NCBI RefSeq assembly: GCF_003143935.1
Contig: NZ_QFRX01000001.1
Location: forward strand, 3,323,645-3,387,644
DNA length: 64,000 nt
Direction of reading: 5' to 3'
From: Streptomyces sp. Act143
GTDB taxonomy: Bacteria > Actinomycetota > Actinomycetes > Streptomycetales > Streptomycetaceae
Positions within the stretch are counted from its first letter, which is position 1. Every line of letters begins with the position of its first letter. Both the position numbers and the translations under genes were made by a program. A model generated the notes under the pieces. That model saw only the letters and a program-made list of their open reading frames with translations. It did no database searches and had not been told where the DNA came from. Below, one piece after another: positions 36,301-45,400 of this stretch.

Positions 36301-37911
36301 AGCCCTTGGCTGCCGCCACTGGTCGACACCCTGACCCTGTCCGACCTGCCGCAACCGGCCGCCCCCACCGACGACGGACGACTGGTCCCGGTCGCCTGGG
36401 CCCGCGAGGACCTGCCGCAACTCCAGGCACAGCCACCGGTGTTCCTCGACCTGAACACCTTCTCCCACCTGTTCGTCCTGGGCATGCCGCGCTCCGGCCG
36501 CTCCCAGACGCTGCGCACCATGGCCAGCGCGCTGGCCCGCGCCAACTCCTGCGCCGATCTGCACTTCTACGCGGTCGACGCGGCCGGTGGCGCACTGTCG
36601 GCGCTGTCCGCGCTGCCGCACACCGGGGCCGTGGTGCCGCGGGCCGACCTGGAACGCCTGGGCCGCCTCCTCAACCGGCTCACCGCCGAACTCGTGCGCC
36701 GCCAAGAGCTGATGACCGCGCACGCGGCCGGCAACATCACCGAACTGCGCGCGACGCTGCCCCCGAGCCGGCGCCCCGCGCACCTGATGCTGCTCATCGA
36801 CGGCTGGGACACGCTCAGCGCGCTGATCGGCGAGATCGAGGAAGGCCGCATGGTCAACCAGGTCGGCATGCTGCTGCGGGAGGGCGCGGCGGTCGGCGTG
36901 CACGTCGTCGCCACCTCCGAACGGGCCCTGATGGGCGGGCGGATCGCGGCGCTCAACGACAACAAGCTGCTGCTGCGGATGAACGACATCGGCGACTACA
37001 CCATGAACGGCATCCCGCGCGAGCAGGTGCCCTCCGTGATCCCGGCCGGTCGCGGCTTCCGCACCGACACCGGTGGTGAGCTCCAGGTCGCCGTGCTGCC
37101 CGGCGGCCTCAGCGGCGCGGAGCAGGCCGAGGCGCTGCAGAAGATCGGCACCGAGGCGACCGCCCGGGACCTGGGCGTACCGGCGTCGGCGCGACCTGCC
37201 CGCGTGGAGACCCTGCCGATGACGATCGGCTTCCAGGAGGCGTACGGCCGGATCGGCGCGGCCCCGCGCGGCCCGCTGACCGCGATGCTGGGCCTCGGCG
37301 GCGACGACGTGGCCCCCGTGTGGGTCGACTTCGCCGGCGTCGCCTCGACGTACACGATCGTCGGCCCGCCCGGGTCCGGCCGCAGCACCGCGCTGCTGTC
37401 CCTGGCCGCGTCTCTGCTGCGCGGTGGGACGGGCGTAGTGGCCATCACTCCCAGGGAGTCGCCGCTGCGTGGGCTGGCAGGTCATCCGAAGGCGATGGTG
37501 CTGTCGTCGCCCGCCCCGGGCGAGGAGGAGCTGCGGACCGCGCTGGAGGCGGTCGGTGGCGTCGCGGTCGTCATGGTGGACGACGCCGACCTGCTGGCCA
37601 TGTCGCCGCTGGACGGCATGCTGCGGGATATCGCCTCCTCCGGCCGCGACCGGTCCGTCGGCCTGGCCATCGCTGGACCCGGCGAGGCGCTGGTGTCGCC
37701 GCTCAGCACCTGGATCGGCCAGGTACGGCGATCCCGCAAGGGCCTGTTGCTGTCCCCGCAGACCATCAGCGAGGGCGACGTCCTGGGCCTGCGGCTGCCG
37801 CACAACGTGGTCCGCGTCAACCGGGTTCCCGGGCGGGCCTTCACCGTCGATGACGCGGGGTCCCTGGTGACCGTCCTGGTGCCGGAGACCGTGGCCGCCG
37901 ACGCCCGCTGA
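33301..37911 (+). CDS. type VII secretion EssC/EccC-type FtsK/SpoIIIE ATPase
   Basis: 1,536 residues from a GTG. Residues of about 1 to 90 are a ubiquitin-like beta-grasp and about 118 to 190 an FHA-like fold (VVEIQVIGGPEAGQVYQLGIGTHLIG), the layout of Firmicutes EssC rather than mycobacterial EccC. Two close membrane spans lie at about 283 to 325 (LSFLVIIAPMFMGVAMVW). Three FtsK-type ATPase domains follow. Domain 1 is canonical: GTTGSGKS at 706 to 713 and Asp816-Glu817 in LLLVIDEFATL. Domains 2 and 3 have Arg in place of the Walker A Lys (GMPRSGRS, Arg1067; GPPGSGRS, Arg1364) and DG or DD for Walker B, so they probably bind but do not hydrolyse ATP, as in other family members where they recognise substrate. 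It should energise export of the WXG100-like and giant proteins next to it. Confidence 0.92.
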   Translation: MKFLVTTVDDQAREQRDVLVNAAAATPVRRLAAQLSAAHRGAAPEEEPDAVAAEQDIPLYLGDRLLDPDLALASSGIRDGSTLGLGRPVADAASVYGPSRDAMPTPKAPGSAPVVEIQVIGGPEAGQVYQLGIGTHLIGPRTGSSVPLTGRGVPEEGLRLAVRPDGTVLAVLPEDDAQVRLSLPEAPPPRPRADVVALPPEPDPGPEEQEDDGLPRGWTPWELDGELVVGEHLLRAVRPTLADAAVVASPKASLDFNRPPRLLPPLQPETFRLPGPPEPPKRRPLSFLVIIAPMFMGVAMVWLFHSFLYLMFMVLSPVLAIGSWISGRRGGRKEYLEGVANYRLRRASLEADVRAKVEHERRVRVASAPDPAVVGLMAVGPGARLWERRPSDPDNLVLRIGTTQQQSLLQIDDGSREDNHRTAHWQIPDMPIGVDLAGSQVVGVAGPEEPARALARWAVAQAAVLHSPRDLKICVLTDSKAADAWEWARWLPHARSGLSASQDNAPVILLGNDPETVANRVTELINVIRNRNQAQQATMRGALLSEPDVFVVLDGARELRDVPGMVQVLKEGPLRGIHLLCLDREERMLPEEASAVVSIAADTLTLRRTGLPDTTGIRPDYVTAEWAERLARGIAPVHDVTPDAGGGLPDSVSLLDLLNLEPPTAEEVGRRWSRRPASTSALVGQGFDRPIAFDLVKDGPHALIAGTTGSGKSELLQTFVASLAAVNRPDELTFVLVDYKGGSAFKDCVRLPHTLGMVTDLDSHLVQRALASLTAELVRREHLLAAAGAKDHPEYRALRRRDPNLPPMPRLLLVIDEFATLAREIPDFIPGLVGIAQRGRSLGLHMVLATQRPAGVVTSDIRANTNLRISLRVTDATESTDVLDVPDAASISAATPGRALVRTGHRSAMSFQTAYVGAARPQDLAEGVEPAERQVELPDDDTGVWTTPLSWQGLGRPVEAPQETEDEFAFPDDEEGPTDLMALVDALVQAAEQYGHQPQPSPWLPPLVDTLTLSDLPQPAAPTDDGRLVPVAWAREDLPQLQAQPPVFLDLNTFSHLFVLGMPRSGRSQTLRTMASALARANSCADLHFYAVDAAGGALSALSALPHTGAVVPRADLERLGRLLNRLTAELVRRQELMTAHAAGNITELRATLPPSRRPAHLMLLIDGWDTLSALIGEIEEGRMVNQVGMLLREGAAVGVHVVATSERALMGGRIAALNDNKLLLRMNDIGDYTMNGIPREQVPSVIPAGRGFRTDTGGELQVAVLPGGLSGAEQAEALQKIGTEATARDLGVPASARPARVETLPMTIGFQEAYGRIGAAPRGPLTAMLGLGGDDVAPVWVDFAGVASTYTIVGPPGSGRSTALLSLAASLLRGGTGVVAITPRESPLRGLAGHPKAMVLSSPAPGEEELRTALEAVGGVAVVMVDDADLLAMSPLDGMLRDIASSGRDRSVGLAIAGPGEALVSPLSTWIGQVRRSRKGLLLSPQTISEGDVLGLRLPHNVVRVNRVPGRAFTVDDAGSLVTVLVPETVAADAR

Positions 37912-37923
37912 CGGGCACGACGC

Positions 37924-37958
37924 AGGAGGGGGCGCCGCTCCGAGCGGCGCCCCCTCCT
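37924..37958. terminator. strong bidirectional terminator
   Basis: AGGAGGGGGCGCCGCT and AGCGGCGCCCCCTCCT form a perfect 16-bp stem around CCG, between the convergent ATPase and WXG100-like genes. Confidence 0.92.
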
Positions 37959-37974
37959 CACGTTTGCAGTGTCA

Positions 37975-38283
37975 CTAGTTCGGGCCCTTGATCTGGGCGG
38001 CCATCGTGCGGTCCATGTCGTCGATCTGGGTCTTGATCGATGTGAACTGCTTGGCGAAGTCCTCGATCTTGGTGACGATCTGCGTCAGCTGACCGGTGAA
38101 CTGCTCGTAGGCGCGCTGCATCTCCGGGCTGGTCTGCTGAAGCCACAGACCGTCGGTGAGCAGGGTGTCCACCGACGCCTTCAACTGCAGCAGCTGCGGG
38201 TTGATGTTCGTCACCGCGTTGTTCAACTGAGTGGCGACGGTATCGATCTGGCCGTACTGGAGCTGCACGTTGTTGCTGGGCAT
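37975..38283 (-). CDS. WXG100 family protein with altered turn motif
   Basis: 102 residues, wholly helical in pattern. Two helices (GQIDTVATQLNNAVTNINPQLLQLKASVDTLLTD and SPEMQRAYEQFTGQLTQIVTKIEDFAKQFTSIKTQIDDMDRTM) flank the turn DGLWLQQTSPEM, where WXG100 proteins have W-x-G. Here the third residue is Gln, though the preceding Gly and the Trp are kept. Length and helix-turn-helix layout, and the ESX ATPase next door, support the call. No classical YxxxD/E export motif follows the second helix. It lies 32 bases downstream of the next minus-strand gene and is probably cotranscribed with it. Confidence 0.85.
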   Translation of the reverse strand: MPSNNVQLQYGQIDTVATQLNNAVTNINPQLLQLKASVDTLLTDGLWLQQTSPEMQRAYEQFTGQLTQIVTKIEDFAKQFTSIKTQIDDMDRTMAAQIKGPN

Positions 38284-38315
38284 GTGGGTTCCTTTGAGAG
38301 GTGTCCGCGGGTGTG

Positions 38316-39236
38316 TCAGTAGGTGCTGCCGACGCCGGTGTTCGAGTGCTGCGTGCCGCCGTCGCTCTTGTCGTCCTTGCCGTCACCGTCGGTGTCAGTG
38401 GCGTCCGGGTCCTTGTTGGTCCACTTCGGGTCCGGGTGGTCGCCGCCCAGGCCGGTGCCGGTCCAGCTCGACGTGTCGGTGGTCTTGCCGTCCTTGTCGG
38501 TGTTGGTGATGTCCCTGGTCCCGGTGCCGTCCGTGTTGCCGTGTACCTCGATGACCGTCTTCGAGCCGTCGCTGTGGGTGATCGTCGTCGTGTAGCTGTT
38601 GTTCGGCCCGTAGTCGGTGTGTTCGTGGTATTTCAGGCCGCCTTCCCCGTCGTCGATCGTGGTGTCGGTCGACGTCACCTTGCCGTCGGAGTCATAGGTG
38701 AGGTGTGCCTCGTGGTGCAGATTGTCGGTGCCGTCGCCGTCGTGCGTGTAGTCGTAGAGGGTCGGCTCGTAGCCCGGCGGTCTGGGGGCGTCCGGGGCGT
38801 TGGGGTCGGCGAGCTTCTGCTCCTTGAGGTATTCGTGCCCCTTGTCGTCCCAGGCGTGGACGGTGATGGAGTGCTCGGTCAGCCACTTCCAGAACTCGTA
38901 GGAGTCCTTGTTCATCTTCCAGGCGTTGTGCATCAGGCCCTGCTGCTGGGCGGTGGCGCTGGCCGCGTAACCCGCGTCCTGCTCGAACATCCGCTGGGCC
39001 ACGAACCGATAGGTCTCGCCGAGGGATTTCAGCAGCTCCCTGGCGTTCTCGAAGGGGCCGATCCAGTCGAAGAGGAAGTGGTTGACGGCTTTGAAGCCGT
39101 CGCCGAGGGCGGCCTCGTCGAAGAAGTTGCCGCGGCCCAGCAGCCGGGAGTCTGCGAGCTGGTCCTGGGCCCGGTCCATGTCCTTGGCCAGTGTGTTCAG
39201 CAACTCGTAGTCGAAGACCACGTCGAAATCCGGCAT
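38316..39236 (-). CDS. ESX-like protein with acidic, Asp-rich tail
   Basis: 306 residues from ATG (MPDFDVVFDYELLNTL) with GGAAGGAGAG upstream. Residues of about 1 to 130 are helical and WXG/LXG-like (ELLNTLAKDMDRAQDQLADSRLLG and FENARELLKSLGETYRFVAQRMFEQDAG). The second half is a Thr/Asp/Gly/His-rich beta-type region with YD-like units (AHLTYDSDGKVTSTDTTIDDGEGGLKYHEHTDYG), ending in DPDATDTDGDGKDDKSDGG, a thrombospondin-3-like run of DxDxDG calcium-binding motifs. I infer a secreted partner or substrate of the island's ATPase that folds when it meets calcium outside. No enzyme domain recognised. Confidence 0.75.
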   Translation of the reverse strand: MPDFDVVFDYELLNTLAKDMDRAQDQLADSRLLGRGNFFDEAALGDGFKAVNHFLFDWIGPFENARELLKSLGETYRFVAQRMFEQDAGYAASATAQQQGLMHNAWKMNKDSYEFWKWLTEHSITVHAWDDKGHEYLKEQKLADPNAPDAPRPPGYEPTLYDYTHDGDGTDNLHHEAHLTYDSDGKVTSTDTTIDDGEGGLKYHEHTDYGPNNSYTTTITHSDGSKTVIEVHGNTDGTGTRDITNTDKDGKTTDTSSWTGTGLGGDHPDPKWTNKDPDATDTDGDGKDDKSDGGTQHSNTGVGSTY

Positions 39237-39431
39237 GTTCTCTCCTTCCGCTCGCCTGACCGCCACCGCACCGACGGACGATACGTGTGTTTCCGGCATG
39301 TGTTGCCGACCTGTGTGTCCGACCCCAGCGCGGACGCGGTAGTACTCACATTACGATGAAGAGATACATGTGAACCAACCGCCCCGATGCGCGGTGCGCC
39401 ATGGGGTTGTTCGACGGTACGGAGAGTGCAC

Positions 39432-42400
39432 ATGCCACGGCCGCAGGACTGGAGTGCGCTGGGCATGCACAGCGACCCCACCCCCGGCGATCCGCAAGCC
39501 CTTGACTCCCTCTACCAAGGTCTGCGGGACACCGAGCATTTGGGCGAGGAGATCACCAGTGGCCTGAACCGCGTACTCGACCAGTCGGGCAACGGCTTCA
39601 TCGGCAAGACCGCCGAGGCGGTGCGCGAGAAGATCGACGGACACCTCAAGCAGTTCATCGACGCCATCGGAAAGTCCTTCTCCATCGCGGCGGACGCGAC
39701 CTTTGCCTACCGGCAGGCGCTCATGGAGGCGCAGGAGAAGGCCGACAAGGCGCAGGTGGCAGCGCAGGGGCTGGCCAAGGACGACCCGCAGCTGGCCGAC
39801 CACAAGGCTCAGGCGCATGCCGCGCAGGACGACTACCGCAACGCGGTCAGGCTGTTCGAGCAACGGATGCGGGACGCCGGGCACGAGATCCGGCAGCCCA
39901 TCGACGGCTGGCACCTGTTCCTGAAGAGCCTGGGCATCCTGGAGATCATCCTGGCCATCGTGGGCGCCATCTTCGGCGGCTGGATCGGCCTGCTCGCCTT
40001 CGGCCTCGGCATGGTCGTGTTCATCAGCTCTCTCGTCGACTACGCCCAGGGCAAGGCAGGTCTCCTGGACGTCGTACTCTCCTTCGTCGGCATCCTCTTC
40101 CCCTCCACCAAGGGCCTCAACGTAGGCGCGTTGGCCAAGGGCCTCTTCAACGCGCTGAAGAACCTGCCCAAGACGCTCTCCGCGGGCCTGACCAGCATCG
40201 GCGGCGGCCTGGCCCACATCCTCACCACCGGCATCAGCATCAGGGGCGTCTTCACCTCGGTGACAGCGCTGCCCGGGCTGGTCCTGCGCGGGCTGAACGG
40301 ACTGGCCAACCTGGCGATGAAGGGCGTCAAGATCACCGCCTCCGGTCTGAAGCTGCTCGCCAACACCTTCCGTACCGACTTCCAGGTCGCCACCGCCGGT
40401 ATCAGCACCACGCTCGGCAAGGTGGCCGTCTACCCCATCAGCTTCGGCGGACGGCTCGTGCTCGGCGCTGTGCTGCCGGTGGACTTCTTCGAACTCGGCG
40501 TCGGTTTCAAGGGCGCCTTCAAGATGGGTTTCGGCACCCGGTTGCTGTCCCCGACCGCGCATCTGCCGCAGTCGGCGCTCGGCGGCGGCCTGCACATCGG
40601 CGCGCTGACCGGCGGACACGGCGGGATCACCGGGCTGCCAACCGGAGTCTCGTTCGACGGCTTCGGCCACGGCGCCCTGCAGGGCTTCAACCCCGGCGGG
40701 CTGCACGGCCTCAACACCGGCGTCGACGCCCAGTTCGGCGGCCTGCACGGCATCGGCCTGGGCACCGACATCGGGGGCGTCAACGGGGGTCTCAGCTCGC
40801 TGCCCTCGCTGAACGGGACCAGCCATCCCGGCTCCGTCGGCAACCTGATGGCGAACGCGGGCGGCCTGGACTCCGTCGACCACCTGACCGCCTTCGACCA
40901 CGCCACCGGCTTCCAGCGCACCAACGCCGGACTGCTGGAGCCGCTGCCCACGAGCCTGGGCGGTACCGGCCTCGCCGGCGCGCACAACCTCTCGGATCTG
41001 AGCGCCGCCGGCCTGCACGCCCTGCGGGGCGACCTGACGCCCTCCGGCACCGGTCTGAACGCGTCGCTCAGCGACGCTCTGTCCTCGGTGCGGGTCGCCA
41101 CCGGTCACGTGGAGGACTTCCACGCGCTCGGCATCCCCGAACTGCGCAGCATCGTGGACGGCGACATCTCCGGCATCCGGATGACGCACGACGGCATCAG
41201 CATGCAGGTCGGCGCCCAGAGCGGCACGCCGACCACGCTGCACGTCGACTACCGCGGCACGGCCGTCACCAACGGCGAGGGCAAGCAGGTCGTCGTCGCC
41301 CCCGAGGTGCACGAGGCCATCGGGACCGCCGACATCATGGCGGCCCACGGAGCCACCCACGGTCTCCAGACCCCGCCCCCCACCGCGACGACCGGCCACG
41401 TGACGACGGACGTCAAGACGGGCACGGCACCGACGGCTTCGGGCACGACCGATGTGAAGGCGGGGTCGCCGAACACGTCGATGGCGACGGTGGATGTGAA
41501 GGCCGGCACGCTCGGGAGCACACCTCTGCCGACGGACGTCAAGGCGTCGGCGGTCGAGGTCAAGGCGGGTGCTGGTGTTTCGGCGTCCGGCGTCGAGGTC
41601 AAGACCGGTTTCGGCGGTGCCTCCTCGGCCGGCGGTGACGTCAAGGCCGGCTCGGTGGGTGGCCTGTCCACGGAAGGCGCCAAGGGCGGTGGTACAGCCG
41701 GACAGTCTGCCGGGGGCGCCAAGACAGGCGTACGGGATCTCGACGGGCTCTCCGGCGGGGCCAAGGGGACGGGTGCGCCGGAGCGGCTGGTCGAGGAACC
41801 CGTATCCCCCTCGGTCACCGCGCAGGGCGACCACCTCGGGGTGTCCGCCCGTGCGGATCTGGACCTGCTCGGTCAGCGTGAGGGCACCGGTGACACCGCG
41901 GGCGCGGCTGCCGCGACCCACGTCAAGACCGGCGGCGCATCGCCGACCGGTGCCGTACGTGTGCTGGACGACGGCTCGGGCGCGGTCGTGGTCGGCGAGC
42001 ACATCGCCCTGCGCCCGACCCCGACCCCGAAGCCGGGATCACATCAGCCTGGTGGCGGGCCGGCTCCGCTGAGCAAGTTCGAGGCGGTCACCGGTGGTGT
42101 TACCGGCAAGACCGGCGCGGAGCGGCTGACCGCCTGGAACGAATACGAGCTGGCGAGCGCCGGCGTCGCCGACGCCAAGCGGCAACTCGACGCGACGGGC
42201 GGCAAGATCGGACACCCCTCCGAGAACATCGACCAGGCCGCCGCCAAACTGGACCTGCATCACGCCGAGAGCGCTGTGGACGCCGCCAAGGTCAAGATGG
42301 CCCGGCTCGGCATGGACGCCGCCACCATCGAGTGGCATCTCGACAAGCTGGGCATACCCGGACCGCGTCCGAGCCGGCTTCTGGAAGGGCCCGCCCCGGC

Positions 42401-45400
42401 GCCTCACGAGCTGTCGTCGGTGAAGCGTGCCGACGCGGCGCCGGAAGACGAATTCGAGGTTCCGCCGTCGGTGGGAGTGGACCTGGGGGCGCACCCTTCT
42501 TGGAAGGCGGCGCGGGACGGCGCCGTCGCGCGGCCTGTGTGGGGCCGGGACTGGGTGGACGCGGTGTCGCACCCTGGTCGTACGGAGCCGTTCTCGGGCC
42601 CGATCCACAGCAACGCGCACGCGCCGCGGTACGTGGTCCGGGCCGGATTCGACGTGCGGACGTTCCGGGTGGACGGGCACGCGGTGTCGGATCTGACGGT
42701 GCGGGTGAACCTGTCGGCGTCCGGCAGGCCCGCGACCGAGGTGGACGCGCTGTGGGAGCGCGCGCTGTCGGGTGTCGGGGATGTCTTCAACCGGCCGGGC
42801 TATCTGCTTCCGGACGGGAGCGTGCTGCATGTGACGTTGGAGCGGGCCGACGGTGTGACGGGCGCCCATCTGACCGTCAAGGCCGGGGATGCGGGGGCCG
42901 GGGCGCATCAGTATCACTGGCCGCTGGACGCCTCGGAGACGGACCTGGCCCATGAGATCGGTCATCAGCTGGGGCTGAAGGACGAGTACCGGGCCGCGGA
43001 TGCCGGACACCGTCCGGACAAGGTCGGCTCTCTGATGGGTGACTACCTCGACGGTCTCACCGGCGGTGGTATGCGCGGGGTGTATCTCCACACCATCCAG
43101 GGGCATCTGAGCGACCTCGCCGCCGCCGAGCACGCGTTCACCGCACATGTCCCACCCAAGCCCTTCGACGGTGTGGCCCCTCAGGGCAAGGGCAAGGGCA
43201 GCAAGGCCAAGGCGGGCAAGGCGCCGCAGCCGCTCACGGGCGCCGAGCTGACCACCAAGCTCACGGATCCCGACCGGTTCGGTGCCGGAGGTGATTTCCG
43301 GTATGTGCACGACTACTACGAGCTCAAGCCGGTCGCCCAGTACGACGGCACGGGCAAGGGGGCGCTGAAGCCGGGTGAGGACATCCGGTTCGTCGCCACC
43401 GTTCCCGCGGCGGTCAACGACAAGAAGGACTTCCTGCTCGATCTCGCCAAGAAGTACGGAGCCTCGCTCGGGACCGGAACGGGCTGGGACGAGCGGGTCG
43501 GTCTCGTGATCGGCCTCAACGGACGGGCGGGCACCGAGGGGAAGATCCTCGCCAAGATCGAGGAGTTCGCCGCGCAGTGGGAGCGGGAGGGGACGTTCTC
43601 CGTCTCCGTCACGGGCTTCACCTGGCGTCAGCCCGACCCGAAGAAGATCACCCCAGGATCCGGCGAGCAGAAGGAAGTGCCGTACGGCGCGATCCGTGAG
43701 GCGATCGTCCGTGACGACCTGACCCGGGACATGATCGGCAAGTTCAAGTCGGTCGACGGCACCGGCGGGCAGGTCTATCTGCACATCGGGGACTCCGATG
43801 TGAAGGAGTTGGTGGTGGACGGCAAGCCCCTCTTCGAGCGGGCCGCCGGCGCCATCGACGATCTGAAGTTCACGCACGACAACGTCGTCCACCATCCTGA
43901 GGCCGTCAGCGGCGGATACAAACTGCCCGCCGGCGACACAGACAAGAGCCTGGCGGGGATGAAGGCCGCGGATCTCGATCTCGCGGTGCGCGACGGCATG
44001 GCGAAGGCCGATGCCAAAGCCGTCTACTTTCCCGAGCCCAACACGTTCGTACGGCTCGAGACCAGTGAATCCGACGGCTTCGAGAACGCGATTCACTTCG
44101 GTGCGATCGACAAGGGCAAGGTGGGCGGCAAGAACCACAACGCCTTCAAGTTCGAGGCGCAGGAGGGTCAGTACCTCCTGGACAACCTCATCGGTCAGCG
44201 GGCGCTGTCGAAAGCGGATGTGTGGAGCGCCCATCCGACGAAGATCGTCCATTTCGATTCGAAGCTGGCCCTGGTCACCGATGGGGACCGCATCGCGGAC
44301 AAGGTGACGCCCGATGTGAAGACCTTCGCATCCGGACTCACACAGAGCCATGCGCACCCGAATACCTGGACCAAGCAGATCGAGCACTACCTGTCCGTGC
44401 ACCATCCCCACCTGGACGACCCCAACGGCATGCGGGACATGTTGACGAAGGTGGCGTTCCACGGCATCACCATGGACGGGTCCCCGCTGACGAAGATCGG
44501 TGCGAACCAGCTGCTCAAGTCGCTCCTGTCCCCTCACGAGATCGAGGTGCTGAAGGGGAACATGCAGTTGGCGGGGCTCGCGATCAACACACGCAACGCC
44601 CTGGTCGACGCGGTCAACAAGATCCATGGGCATGGTGTGGGCGGGGTGGCCCCCAAGGCGCCGAGCCGTCAGGCACACGGGGCGCAGGCGGCGCCGGTTC
44701 CGCAGCCGGTCGTGGTGCACGGCCAGTTGACGCAGTCGACGGACGTCACGCGTTTCACCCCCGAGTTCCGTTCGTACGCGCAGCACTACGAACTGAAGCC
44801 GGTGGCGCAGTACGACGGTGCGGTGAGGGGGGCGTTGCAGCCGGGCAAGGAGACCCGCTTCATCGCCACGGTCGCCGCCTCCGCCGACGAGGTCAAGAAC
44901 GTCGCGAGGGGCTCCGCCGGTCAGGCCGGGAACAAGTTGTTCGAGTTGGCGAAGAAGTACGAGCGGGCGTTGGGTGGTGAGTCCGGGCGGGGGGAGCGGC
45001 TGGGGCTTGTCATCGGTGTGAACGGTCGTCCGGGTACTGAGGGGGACATTCTCAGGGCGATCCGGGAGTTTCGTCAGAAGTGGGACCAGGAGGGCACGTT
45101 CTCGGTGTCCGTGACGGGGTTCACGTGGCATCAGCCTGATCCGGCGTTGCGTGCGGCGGGTACGCAGAAGGAGATTCCGTACGGGGCGATCCGGGAGGCG
45201 ATCGTCCGTGACGATCTGACCCGCGACATGATCGCGAAGGTCGCCGGCTCCGACGGGCAGGTCTATCTGCATCTCGGCGACGACGACGTCAAGAGCATGA
45301 CGGTCGAGGGCCGGCCGCTCTTCGAGAGCGCCACCACGGCCATCCACGAAATGAAGGTCACGTCGGATGCGACCGGGGGGCAGACCCTGTTCCCCGAGAT

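Noticed and set aside
32551..37803. A very long open frame on the minus strand, opposite the EssC-type ATPase gene
   Set aside because: It mirrors a strongly coding plus-strand gene with all expected motifs; the opposite translation is Gln/Gly/Val/Arg-rich without domain motifs, a common shadow in high-GC DNA.
37961..37974. tRNA or small RNA genes in short gaps
   Set aside because: I saw no cloverleaf-compatible sequence or CCA-ended acceptor pairing in any intergenic gap; the structured gaps are simple terminator hairpins.
39237..39431. An immunity gene adjoining the giant toxin
   Set aside because: No small gene sits directly before or after the giant gene; the coupled downstream gene is a beta-helix/AAA+ ATPase. 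If immunity exists it may lie in the unknown proteins at 31808 or 61279, which I cannot support.
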